Source: Streptomyces lavendulae subsp. lavendulae (GTDB lineage: Bacteria; Actinomycetota; Actinomycetes; Streptomycetales; Streptomycetaceae). Taken from it: DNA of 64,000 nt. This document shows positions 52,851 through 62,387 of this stretch, one piece after another; position 1 is the stretch's first letter; every line of letters starts with the position of its first letter. The notes under the pieces are model-generated. The model was not told the DNA's origin, ran no database searches, and saw only the letters and a list, made by a program, of their open reading frames with translations. Location: positions 6,955,501 to 7,019,500 of the forward strand of contig NZ_CP024985.1 of NCBI RefSeq assembly GCF_002803845.1, written 5' to 3'. The position numbers were made by a program, and so were the translations under genes.

Positions 52851-55181
52851 GGGCTCCTCCTCGATGTGGGTGTTCCGAGACGTGTCCGGCCGCCGCGACC
52901 ATGAGCTGGCCGAGCGCCAGCCCGCCGTCGCCCGGCGGCACCGTGCGGTGCCGCAGGACGGTGAACCCCCGTTCGCGCAGCAGGCGGGCGCAGGCGGAGG
53001 AGAGCAGGGTGTTGGCGAAGACCCCGCCGGTGAGGGCGACCGTGTCCAGGCCGTGCCGCTCGCGGGCGAGTCCGCAGAGCGTGCCGACGAGGTCCGCGAC
53101 GCCGGCGTGGAAGCGGGCGGCGATGACCGGCCGGCCGGTCCCCGCCCGTACGTCGGCCACCACGCCCGCCAGTACGGGCGCCGGATCGGCGACGACCGGG
53201 CCGGCCGCGGGCACCCGTACGGCGAAGGTGTAGCCGGGACCGGCGGCGGGCGCCCCGAACGCGGCGCCCTCCAGCTCGATGGCGGCCTGCGCCTCGTACC
53301 CGGCGTGCTGGCAGACGCCCGCCAGGGAGGAGACGGCGTCGAAGAGCCGGCCCATGCTGGAGGTGGGGACGCAGTTCAGCCCGCGCTCCAACTGGGTTTC
53401 CAGCACCCGCAGTTCGGTGGGCGGGCAGGCTGCGGTGCAGGGCAGGTCCGGTGCCCGGTCCAGCCCGGCGGCCCGCAGGTGGGACAGGGCCATCCGGTAG
53501 GGCCGGTGCACGGCCGCGTCGCCGCCGGGCAGCGGTACGTAGGCCAGGTGCGCGAAGCGCGTGTAGCCGGCGTAGTCGGCGAGGAGGACCTCCCCGCCCC
53601 AGACGGCGCCGTCGTCCCCGTACCCGGTGCCGTCGAAGGCGACGCCGATCACCCGCCGGGAGCCGTCGAGGCCGTGTTCGGCGAGCGCGGAGGCGACGTG
53701 CGCGTGGTGGTGCTGTACGCCGGCCCGCGGGCGGTCTCCCGCCCGCTCGCGGGCCCAGCGGCCGGAACGGTAGCCGGGGTGCAGGTCGGCGGCGAGGAGC
53801 ACCGGGGTGACGCCGGTGAGGGACTCCAGCTGCCGCTCCGCCCGCTCGAAGGCGTACCGGGTGGCCAGGTCGTCCATGTCGCCGGTGTGGGCCGACAGCC
53901 AGGCCCGGCGTCCCTCGCCGAGGCAGAAGGCGTTCTTGAGGTCGCCGCCCACGGCGAGGGTGGCGGGGACCGGCAGCGGCAGGGTCAGGGGCAGCGGCGC
54001 GTATCCGCGCGAGCGGCGCAGGACCAGGGGCTCGCCGTCGCAGACCCGGACGACGGAGTCGTCGCAGGGCACGTGGATCGGCCGGTCGTGCGTCAGCCAG
54101 GCGTCGGCGAGTCCGGAGAGCCGCTCCAGTGCCTCGGCGTCGTCGGTGACGATGGGCTCGCCCGAGAGGTTCCCGCTGGTCATCACCAGCAGGCGCGGGC
54201 CCTGCGGATCCCCGTCCAGGCCGAGCAGCAGGTGGTGCAGGGGGGTGTACGGCAGCATCACGCCCAGGTCGGGGCTGCCGGGGGCGACCCCCGGCAGCGG
54301 GGGGCCGTCGGGGCGGCGGCGCAGCAGCACGATGGGCCGCACCCCGCCGGTGAGCAGCTCCCGCTCCTCGGGGCCGAGGCGGGCGAGGGCCTCGACGTCG
54401 GTGAGGTCCCGGGCCATCAGCGCGAAGGGCTTGTCCCCGCGGTCCTTGCGGCGGCGCAGTTCGGCGACGGCCCCGGGCAGGGTGGCGTCGCAGGCCAGGT
54501 GGTACCCGCCGAGCCCCTTGACGGCCAGGACCGCCCCCGAGGCCAGCAGCGCCCGGGCCTCCGCGACGGGATCGGCGCAGGCCTCCCCGCCGGGCGGGCG
54601 GCCGGTCAGCAGCCGCAGCCGCGGCCCGCAGGCCGGGCAGGCCACGGGCTGCGCGTGGAAGCGGCGGTCGGCCGGGTCGGCGTACTCGCGGGCGCAGTCG
54701 GCGCACATCGGGAAGCGGGCCATCGTGGTGTGGGCCCGGTCGTAGGGCAGCCCGGTGACGATGGTGAAGCGCGGCCCGCAGTGCGTGCAGGTGATGAAGG
54801 GGTGGCGGTGGCGGCGGTCGGCCGGGTCCGCGAGCTCGGCGAGGCAGTCCGCGCAGGTGGCGACGTCGGGGGAGACCAGCGTCCGGGCCGGGCCGCCGGA
54901 CCGGGAGGCGACGATGGTGAAGCCGGCGCCGCCCCGGAGGGGGACCGGCCGGTGGTCGACGGTGTCCACCACGGCCAGCGGCGGGGCGTCCGCCGCGAGG
55001 CGTGCGCAGAACTCCGAGACGGCGGCGGCGGAGCCCTCCACCTCGGCGACCACGCCCTCCGGGGTGTTGGTGACGTGCCCGGCGAGGCCGAGGCCGGTGG
55101 CGCGGGTGTAGACGTAGGGCCGGAAGCCGACGCCCTGCACCACGCCCCGTACGGTGACCCGCCGGCGTTCCGGGGACTCCA

Positions 55182-55182
<1 letters not shown>
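52819..55182 (-). CDS. hypF: Carbamoyltransferase HypF
   Basis: 787-residue enzyme making the carbamoyl group for HypE from carbamoyl phosphate and ATP. Domains in order: acylphosphatase-like ([15 protein letters not shown], residues 8-90), two zinc-finger motifs (CADCLAEL...CTHCGPRF and CADCAREY...CPACGPR), a YrdC-like ATP domain ([18 protein letters not shown]) and the Kae1-like carbamoyltransferase ([36 protein letters not shown]). The ATG shares one base with the hypB stop. Complete, with no broken domain. Confidence 0.96.
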
Positions 55183-56033
<851 letters not shown>

Positions 56034-56036
56034 GGT

Positions 56037-56432
56037 TCAGGCCTCCTCGGAGATCGGTTCGCGGCAGGAGTCCGCGGCCGGGGCGTCCTCCCAGGTCACG
56101 TTGAGGATGCGCAGTTCGCGCCCGGTGAGCAGCTCGACCTCCGTGGCCCGTCCGCAGACGGGGCAGCACAGGTCGGGCGGCATGCCCACCGCCCACGCGC
56201 CGGCGCAGTCCGCGCAGCGGGCGCTGGCCGTCACGGACCGCGTGACGAGTTCGGCGCCTTCGAGGACCGTTCCGGCACAGGCCAGTTCGAAACAGAAGGC
56301 CAGGGAGTCCGGCACCACCCCGGCCAACTCCCCGACCTGGAGCTCCACACGGCGCACGGCGCTCGCCGCACCCGCCCGCGCCGCCTCTTCCACCTGGCCC
56401 ACGACGGCCATGGCGATCGACATCTCGTGCAT
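56037..56432 (-). CDS. hypA: Nickel metallochaperone HypA
   Basis: 131-residue partner of HypB. It begins [11 protein letters not shown] with the nickel ligand His2, has [21 protein letters not shown], and the structural zinc site CADC...CPVCG. It ends 3 bp upstream of hypB. A 113-bp gap separates it from the DUF6893 gene upstream; within it no strong promoter is seen. Confidence 0.95.
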   Translation of the reverse strand: MHEMSIAMAVVGQVEEAARAGAASAVRRVELQVGELAGVVPDSLAFCFELACAGTVLEGAELVTRSVTASARCADCAGAWAVGMPPDLCCPVCGRATEVELLTGRELRILNVTWEDAPAADSCREPISEEA

Positions 56433-56545
56433 CGGACTCCGTCCTGCCGGGGCTCATTACACCGGCAGGACACGGGCGGCGCGGGCGGGCACGCCGGTGC
56501 GCCGCACCCCCCGTACGCCATTCGGGCGCCGGGGCGGGGCGGGGC

Positions 56546-56650
56546 TCACATGCAGCGCATGCGCAGGTAGCGCTTGAGGTCGGGGAGGACCTGCGCGAGT
56601 ACGGCGACCAGGGCCACGGCGGCGGCTGTGCCGATGACGGCCTTCTTCAT
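56546..56650 (-). CDS. DUF6893 small membrane-anchored protein
   Basis: 34-residue protein: one hydrophobic helix ([21 protein letters not shown]) followed by a basic tail ([12 protein letters not shown]). The start follows GAGGAGA and overlaps the protease gene by 4 bp (ATGA), so it is translated within the hydrogenase operon. It matches the DUF6893 family of tiny Streptomyces proteins as I recall it. A role in tethering or regulating a membrane-bound partner is possible; none is known. Confidence 0.75.
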   Translation of the reverse strand: MKKAVIGTAAAVALVAVLAQVLPDLKRYLRMRCM

Positions 56651-57246
56651 GGGGTTCTCCTCGGTTCGCTGAGGTTCGGGTGGGCGGTGGCGGTGGCGGT
56701 GGCGACTGCTACGGCTACGGCGTTCTCGGCGGCCCCCTGCGGTTCCTCCTCCCGGAGCAGGTCCAGGAGCATCCGGACGGCCTCCGGCACCGCGGCGGCC
56801 ACCGGGCCGCTCAGCCCGATGCCCTCCTCGACGCAGGCGGGTTCGCAGCCGACGACGAGGATCCGCCGGGGCGGGGTGGCGCCGGTGCCCGCGCACAGGG
56901 TGCCCAGCAGGGCCAGGACGGTGTCGGGGGACATGTGGTGGCCGTCGAGGACGGCGGCGCCGGGGGAGGCGGGACCCGGGGACAGGGGTCCCGCCTCCCC
57001 GGTGGACGCGTCGATCAGGTACAGCGTGCCGGGGGCGCCGCCGCGCGCGGTGGCGTCGACCAGGACGAGGGTGTCGTAGCCGTCCAGGAGCTGGTAGGCC
57101 AGGTGGACCCCGCGCACCCCGAAGTCCACCGCCTCCACGTGCCCCGGCAGCGGGTGCGCCGCCAGGGCGCGCACCGCCTCGACGCCGAAGCCGTCGTCGC
57201 CGAGGAAGACGTTGCCGATGCCGGCGACCAGGACCGCGCCGCTCAC
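56647..57246 (-). CDS. hupD: Hydrogenase maturation protease (HupD/HyaD family)
   Basis: 199-residue nickel-dependent endopeptidase that trims the C-terminus of the large subunit after metal insertion. The family start LVAGIGNVFLGDDGFGVE (with the Glu/Asp nickel ligands), VDFGVRG with Asp, and the GHHMSPDTVLALL histidine region are present. The C-terminal ~35 residues (AVAVAVATATAT...) are low-complexity and probably unstructured. GTG 57246 overlaps the preceding gene (GTGA). Substrate: the HhyL precursor encoded upstream. Confidence 0.93.
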   Translation of the reverse strand: MSGAVLVAGIGNVFLGDDGFGVEAVRALAAHPLPGHVEAVDFGVRGVHLAYQLLDGYDTLVLVDATARGGAPGTLYLIDASTGEAGPLSPGPASPGAAVLDGHHMSPDTVLALLGTLCAGTGATPPRRILVVGCEPACVEEGIGLSGPVAAAVPEAVRMLLDLLREEEPQGAAENAVAVAVATATATAHPNLSEPRRTP

Positions 57247-58661
57247 GCGTCCTCCAGCGGGGCGACCTCGTCGGGCTGGAAGTACAGGAACCGGCCCTGC
57301 TCCCGGCGGATGTCGGCGCCCGGGTCCCCCTCCACCGTGACGGCGAGGTGCACCCCGCCGTCCACGTCGTGCAGGACGGTCTCGACCAGGGCGGTGCGGT
57401 CCCGCAGGAAGAGGTCCTGGGCGTCGGTGCGCCGCAGGCCCGGCCGCAGCAGCACCCGGCTGCCGGGTCCCACGCTGACCCCGTCGACCAGGATCCGCTC
57501 GGGCGCCGGATCCGCTCCCGCCGGGTCCCACCAGGGGGCCTCCGGCCGGAACACGGCTTCCCCGTCCGGGACCTCCGTCAGGGTGGACGGCCCGTCGAAG
57601 GAGTCCGGGCCGGTGACCTCCCGCAGTCCGCGCACCGCGCCGTGCAGCCGCTCCAGGACCTCGGGCGGCATCGAGTCGGCGAGCTCGATCACGGCGGCCG
57701 CGCGGGCGTCCGTCCCGCGCGCCTCGCGCTTCTCCTCCTCGGTCAGGGTCGCGGTGCGCAGCGCGAGGATCTCGTCGATCTCCAGGGCGTCGTACATCGC
57801 CCCGGCGCTCTCCGGCGCGATCGCGGGGTGGTCCTCCAGGATGATCGGGGAGGACAGGACCACGTCGGCGCGGCCTTCGCCGCCCGCCAGCACCGGCCAG
57901 GTGTGCCGGTTGTCGCATGCGGCGACGGCGTCCCGGGCCCACTCCGGCGGGTCGGTCATCGACAGGAAGGAGCCGGCGTCCAGCCCCATCAGGAGGTGGG
58001 CGGCGACGAGCGAACGCGGCAGGGCCGCCTCGCGGGTGGCCCCGTCGCCGTCGGCGGGGGTCCAGGCGCTGGTGTTCTCCACGACCGCGGTCAGCTTCAG
58101 CACCCGGTAGGGGCCGTCGAGTTCGGCCGCCGAGACCCGTACCCGGCCCTCGGCCTCCTCGGTGCGCAGCAGCAGGCGGCCGATGGCGCGCCCCGAGCCG
58201 TCCAGCACCGGTTCGCTCTCCTCGCGGGCCGGCCGGGTGAAGGGGAGCACCACCCCCTCACCGGCCAGGGCGGCCACGGGGACGGCCAGTGCGACCCGTT
58301 CCTCGGTGCCCTCGTCCCAGGGGACCAGGATCCGGTCGGGCAGGTGCAGTTCGCCGACGTCGGCGTACCTGCCGTCCTCGTACAGCCGCTGGACGGTGCG
58401 GCGCCGGCCGTGCAGGAAGCGCAGCTCCAGGTGGAGCGTCGCCTCGCCGCGGGGTTCCATCAGGACCTCGGTCCGCTGGTAGGCGTGCTCGCCGTGTTCG
58501 GGCGCCCAGGCGGGCGGCACCAGGACCCCGAACTGCCAGCGCAGCCGGTTCTTGGCCGCCGAGGCCCGGTACGGGTAGAGCACGTAGCCCTCGAAGAGGA
58601 CGGCGTCCGCCACGTGCCGGGCGGTGTCGAAGCGGGAGTCCCGCTCGGTGGTGGTGGTCAC
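57243..58661 (-). CDS. Conserved hydrogenase-associated protein of unknown function (472 residues)
   Basis: 472-residue soluble protein without signal peptide or membrane helix and with a single Cys (VAACDNRH). The N-terminal 170 residues look beta-rich (LFEGYVLYPYRASAAKNRLRW, WQFGVLVPPAWAP), the middle has SSPIILEDHPAIAPESAG and YDALEIDEILALRTATLTEEEK, and the C-terminus is again beta-rich, ending in Phe/Asp/Glu. I have seen the middle motif in other unnamed proteins encoded next to group 1h hydrogenases, but I know of no function. GTG 58661 overlaps the DUF6084 stop by 4 bp; it overlaps the protease gene similarly. Confidence 0.8.
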   Translation of the reverse strand: MTTTTERDSRFDTARHVADAVLFEGYVLYPYRASAAKNRLRWQFGVLVPPAWAPEHGEHAYQRTEVLMEPRGEATLHLELRFLHGRRRTVQRLYEDGRYADVGELHLPDRILVPWDEGTEERVALAVPVAALAGEGVVLPFTRPAREESEPVLDGSGRAIGRLLLRTEEAEGRVRVSAAELDGPYRVLKLTAVVENTSAWTPADGDGATREAALPRSLVAAHLLMGLDAGSFLSMTDPPEWARDAVAACDNRHTWPVLAGGEGRADVVLSSPIILEDHPAIAPESAGAMYDALEIDEILALRTATLTEEEKREARGTDARAAAVIELADSMPPEVLERLHGAVRGLREVTGPDSFDGPSTLTEVPDGEAVFRPEAPWWDPAGADPAPERILVDGVSVGPGSRVLLRPGLRRTDAQDLFLRDRTALVETVLHDVDGGVHLAVTVEGDPGADIRREQGRFLYFQPDEVAPLEDA

Positions 58662-59374
58662 GGAGCGGTCCTCTCGGTGACGCGCGGCAGTACGGCCCCC
58701 AGCCGCAGCGGCGGGGGCGGGGCGGCGGCCGGGACGGCCCCGGCGGCCGAGTCGAGCAGCGCCCGTACCGTCGCCTCCCAGGAGGCGAGCGCGTGCCGGG
58801 AGCGGTAGGCGAGCAGCTCCGCCATCGTGTCGCGGGGCAGCCGCAGCCACCCGCAGCCCGGGAAGTGCTGCTCGACCATCTCCCGCCACACCGCGGCGGG
58901 CATCCGGTACGAGGCCTCCCGGTCCCAGGGCACCGGCTCGACCCGGAACCCGCCCTCGCCGGTGAAGGCCGTGCCGGAGAAGAGCATCAGCAGCGGTGCC
59001 TCGCCGTCCTCCAGGGCGCCGAAGTAGCGGGAGGCCGCGATGTCCATGTCGTAGGTGCAGGGGACGACCAGATCGGTCTCGGTCTCCCCGGTGAAGCTCG
59101 GCACCATCACCGACACCTGGGCGAACTGCACCGGCTGGAGGGTGTTGCCCCAGCGGGAACGCTCCCCGAACAGGTCGGCCAGGCCCTCGGCCTCGGCGTC
59201 CGAGTAGCCCCGCCGGGCGGGCTCGATCCGCAGCTGGACCCGCAGGGCCAGCGCGTGCACCCGCACCCCCGCCCCCGCGGCGACGCGCAGCCGGAAGACG
59301 AGGGTGGGGCCCGCGGCGTACGGGTCGGCGCGCACCCCCGTGCAGGTGAAGGCGAACTCCGTGGCGGCCGTCAT
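58658..59374 (-). CDS. DUF6084 hydrogenase-associated protein
   Basis: 238-residue protein, predicted soluble. Conserved-looking blocks: FAFTCTGVRADPYAAGPTL, VHALALRVQLRIEP, RWGNTLQPVQFAQVSVMVPS, LLMLFSGTAFTGEGGFRVEP and WREMVEQHFPGCGWLRL. No export signal. ATG 59374 overlaps the DUF5947 stop (ATGA) and its own stop overlaps the next gene. The family occurs in [NiFe]-hydrogenase operons; function not known to me. It could form part of a complex with DUF5947 and the 472-residue protein, with which it is translationally coupled. Confidence 0.8.
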   Translation of the reverse strand: MTAATEFAFTCTGVRADPYAAGPTLVFRLRVAAGAGVRVHALALRVQLRIEPARRGYSDAEAEGLADLFGERSRWGNTLQPVQFAQVSVMVPSFTGETETDLVVPCTYDMDIAASRYFGALEDGEAPLLMLFSGTAFTGEGGFRVEPVPWDREASYRMPAAVWREMVEQHFPGCGWLRLPRDTMAELLAYRSRHALASWEATVRALLDSAAGAVPAAAPPPPLRLGAVLPRVTERTAP

Positions 59375-60021
59375 GACACCGGCCCCGGAGCGAGCACCCG
59401 GGCACGCCGCCCGACCTCGGCGAAGAACGCGTCCAGCGCGGCCCGGGCCTCGGCGCCGCCGTCGAAGCCCTGCCACAGCAGCCGCATCCGCCCCACCAGC
59501 TCATAGCAGACGTCGATCGGCACCAGGTGACAGCTGGTGCGGCCCTCCGAGCGGCGCAACAGCAGCGCCTCCACGTCGGGTTCCAGCAGCTCGGACAGCC
59601 GGCCGGAGCCCAGTACGTCCTGCCAGGTCTGCGGGTCGAGCTCGCTCTCGGTGGCCCCCGCCGGGCTCGGGTAGAGGGCGACCAGCCGGTCGAGCGCGGC
59701 GTTGCGGAAGAAGAACGCCACGCCGACCGGGATCTGGAGCCGCTCCCACGCCCCGTCGTCGAGCCGGTGCGCGGGATCGGCCAGGTACCGCTGGGGGACG
59801 GCGCGGAACCGGCCCGTCACGATGCCCGGCCGGTCGAACAGCAGGGCGCAGCCGGTGCAGGCGCACACCAGGCTCCGCTTCTCGGTCTCCACGAGGTGGC
59901 GGTGGCCGTCCCCGGCCACCGCGGTCCCGCACAGCTCGCAGCTCTCGGGACGGGGCGGACGGGGGCCCGTGAACCGGCGCAGGCCGCGCGGGCCGCCCGC
60001 CAGGAGGCCGGGCCCCGTCAC
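59371..60021 (-). CDS. DUF5947 hydrogenase-associated protein with cysteine motifs
   Basis: 216-residue soluble protein. Near the N-terminus it has CELCG, then GHRHLVETEKRSLVCACTGC: in all five Cys and two His within ~35 residues, a metal or iron-sulfur site reminiscent of a rubredoxin-like or zinc-ribbon centre. The central IPVGVAFFFRN and YPSPAGATES blocks and the C-terminal FFAEVGRRARVL are typical of the family as I recall it. GTG start at 60021 overlaps the nifU-like gene (GTGA). A redox partner role for the hydrogenase is plausible but unproven. Confidence 0.8.
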   Translation of the reverse strand: MTGPGLLAGGPRGLRRFTGPRPPRPESCELCGTAVAGDGHRHLVETEKRSLVCACTGCALLFDRPGIVTGRFRAVPQRYLADPAHRLDDGAWERLQIPVGVAFFFRNAALDRLVALYPSPAGATESELDPQTWQDVLGSGRLSELLEPDVEALLLRRSEGRTSCHLVPIDVCYELVGRMRLLWQGFDGGAEARAALDAFFAEVGRRARVLAPGPVS

Positions 60022-60539
60022 GGCACCCGCACCGGTGCGGGCGGCCGGACGGAGATCTGCAGCAGGGGCTGCTGCGGGGCCGGGGCGGCCTCCGCCTCCA
60101 CCGCCGTCACCTCGGGGGCGAAGCAGGCCAGGGCCTCCTCCAGGACCCGGGCGGAGTCCGCCGGGGAACCGCACCCGCAACCGGAGGCGGCCGCGCGGGG
60201 GCGTACCCGCAGCACCCCGGTGGCCTCGTCGAAGGCGACCCGCTCCACCGTGTCCCCGGCGGCGCCGAGGGCCCGCCCGATCCGGGTGCCGACGTCCTCG
60301 GGGTGCAGGTCGTGCAGCGAGAGCAGGCTCGCGACGAGCTCGTCGTCCAGCACCGGCGAGAGCGTCTCCCCGCCGAGCCGCTCCACGATCCGGGCGAGCC
60401 CGGCCCCGTAGAAGTCCATGAGGACGCGCACCAGTTCCTCGGCGGCCGCGCACGCCCGCCGGTCCCCGCCGGAGGCCAGGCCCTCCAGGACCTCCTCCAC
60501 CCGTGCGCCCGCCTGCCGGGCGTCCAGGGCGGCGCTCAT
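60018..60539 (-). CDS. NifU-like domain protein of the hydrogenase operon
   Basis: 173-residue protein. The middle part has a helical lead (YGAGLARIVERLGGE, LDDELVASLLSLHDLHP) and then the NifU C-terminal-like fold with AASGCGCGSPADSARVLEEAL. The two cysteines stand as CxC, while canonical NifU domains have CxxC, so Fe-S handling may differ. ATG 60539 overlaps hhyL (ATGA), its stop overlaps DUF5947. It may build or hold an Fe-S cluster for the hydrogenase or its partner. Confidence 0.83.
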   Translation of the reverse strand: MSAALDARQAGARVEEVLEGLASGGDRRACAAAEELVRVLMDFYGAGLARIVERLGGETLSPVLDDELVASLLSLHDLHPEDVGTRIGRALGAAGDTVERVAFDEATGVLRVRPRAAASGCGCGSPADSARVLEEALACFAPEVTAVEAEAAPAPQQPLLQISVRPPAPVRVP

Positions 60540-62320
60540 CCGCCCAGTCCGCTCAGGCCGGTGGGCACGTGCATCGTCTTGACCGTCTTGCCGCCGCCCA
60601 CGTACATGTGCACGCCGCAGGGCAGGCACGGGTCGAAGCTGCGGACCGCGCGCATGATGTCGATGCCCTTGAAGTTCTCCGGGGAGTTCTCCTCGAAGAT
60701 CGGGGTGTTCTGCACCGCGTCCTCGTACGGGCCGGGGGTGCCGAAGGTGTCCCGGGTGCTGGCGTTCCACGGGGTCGGCGGGTACGGGTGGTAGTTGGCG
60801 ATCTTGCCGTCGCGGATCACCATGTGGTGCGAGAGCACCCCGCGCACGGCCTCGGTGAAGCCGACGCCCAGGCCCTCGTCCGGGACCTCGAACTTCTCCC
60901 AGGTCTGGGTGCGTCCGGCGCGGACCTCCGCCAGGCCCTTCTCGGCGCAGTGCAGCGCGATCGCGGCGGCGTACGCCTGGAAGTACGTGCGGGCGCGGTT
61001 GCGCTCCAGCGCGTTGGACCACTTCGGGATCTTCCATTCGAAGCGGGTCTCGGGCTTGGTCATCGTGCGCGGCAGGGTGATGACCACGCTGTGGCCGGTG
61101 GCCTGCACGTAGTCGGTCTGCACCAGCCCGGACAGGGCGGTGGACCACAGGCGCGCGATGGGGCCGCCGCCGGTGTCCAGCGCGAGGTGGTCCTTGCCGT
61201 CGAACCAGCGCGGAGACATCACCCAGCTGTACTTGTCGTCGAAGTTCCGCTTCTGCGGGGCCGGGATGGTGTGCTGGTTCCACGGGTGGCGCGGGTCGAC
61301 CGGGTTGCCGAGCGGGTCGTGCGTGACGAACTGCTCCCGGCCCTCCCAGTCGTCGTAGTACGAGCTGCCCAGCAGGATGCGGATGCCGAGGTTGATCTCG
61401 GTGAGGTCGTTGGTGACCAGCTTGCCGTCCACGATCACGCCCGGGGTGACGAACATCTTCCGTCCCCAGTCGGTCATGTTGGCGTACGTGAAGTCGCAGT
61501 GCTCGGGGTCGTTGAGCGCGCCCCAGCAGCCGAGCAGCACGCGCCGGCGGCCGACCTCCTCGTACCCGGGCAGGGCCTCGTAGAAGAAGTCGAAGAGGTC
61601 GTCGTGGAGCGGCACGACCCGCTTCATGAACTCGCAGTACCGCATCAGGCGGCTCATGTAGTCCGTGAAGAGCTGCACGGAGGCGATGGTGCCGACGCCG
61701 CCCGGGTAGAGGGTGGAGGGGTGCACGTGGCGCCCCTCCATCAGACAGAACATCTCGCGCGTGTACCGGCTGACCTGGAGGGCCTCGCGGTAGAACTCGC
61801 CCTCGATGGGGTTGAGGGAGCGCATGATGTCGGCGATGGTCTTGAAGCCGTGCTCACCGGCGTGCGGGGCGGGGGTGCGCTCGGCCTTCTCCAGGACGCC
61901 CGGGTTGGTCTCGCGGACCATCTTCTCGCAGTAGTCGACCCCGACCAGGTTCTCCTGGAAGATGTTGTGGTCGAACATGTACTCCGCCGACTCGCCGAGG
62001 TTGATGATCCACTCGGCGAGGTGCGGCGGCTTCACCCCGTAGGCCATGTTCTGCGCGTACACGGAGCACGTGGCGTGGTTGTCACCGCAGATCCCGCAGA
62101 TCCGGCTGGTGATGAAGTGCGCGTCGCGGGGGTCCTTGCCGCGCATGAAGACGCTGTAGCCGCGGAAGACCGACGAGGTGCTGTAGCACTCCGCGACCCG
62201 CTTCTGCTTGAAGTCGATCTTCGTGTGGATGCCGAGGCTGCCCACGATCCGGGTGATCGGATCCCAGGCCATCTCGACCAGGCCGCTGCCGTCTCCGGCC
62301 GCCTTCGTCTTCGGTGTCAT
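60536..62320 (-). CDS. hhyL: [NiFe]-hydrogenase large subunit, group 1h (HhyL)
   Basis: 594-residue catalytic subunit oxidising H2 in the cytoplasmic-facing enzyme. The nickel ligands are four Cys: RICGICGDNHATC near the N-terminus (Cys75, Cys78) and DPCLPCGVH near the C-terminus (Cys565, Cys568). A 23-residue C-terminal peptide follows His571, the expected cut point for the maturation protease. DPRDAHFITSRICGICG and the full sequence fit the group 1h/5 actinobacterial enzymes able to scavenge atmospheric H2. It is 67 bp downstream of hhyS, and overlaps the NifU-like gene. Confidence 0.96.
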   Translation of the reverse strand: MTPKTKAAGDGSGLVEMAWDPITRIVGSLGIHTKIDFKQKRVAECYSTSSVFRGYSVFMRGKDPRDAHFITSRICGICGDNHATCSVYAQNMAYGVKPPHLAEWIINLGESAEYMFDHNIFQENLVGVDYCEKMVRETNPGVLEKAERTPAPHAGEHGFKTIADIMRSLNPIEGEFYREALQVSRYTREMFCLMEGRHVHPSTLYPGGVGTIASVQLFTDYMSRLMRYCEFMKRVVPLHDDLFDFFYEALPGYEEVGRRRVLLGCWGALNDPEHCDFTYANMTDWGRKMFVTPGVIVDGKLVTNDLTEINLGIRILLGSSYYDDWEGREQFVTHDPLGNPVDPRHPWNQHTIPAPQKRNFDDKYSWVMSPRWFDGKDHLALDTGGGPIARLWSTALSGLVQTDYVQATGHSVVITLPRTMTKPETRFEWKIPKWSNALERNRARTYFQAYAAAIALHCAEKGLAEVRAGRTQTWEKFEVPDEGLGVGFTEAVRGVLSHHMVIRDGKIANYHPYPPTPWNASTRDTFGTPGPYEDAVQNTPIFEENSPENFKGIDIMRAVRSFDPCLPCGVHMYVGGGKTVKTMHVPTGLSGLGG

Positions 62321-62387
62321 CGTTTCTGCCGTGACCCTTCTTCGGTGCGGGGGTTGGTGCGCTGGGTGCGGGGGAAGACGGCGGTGC

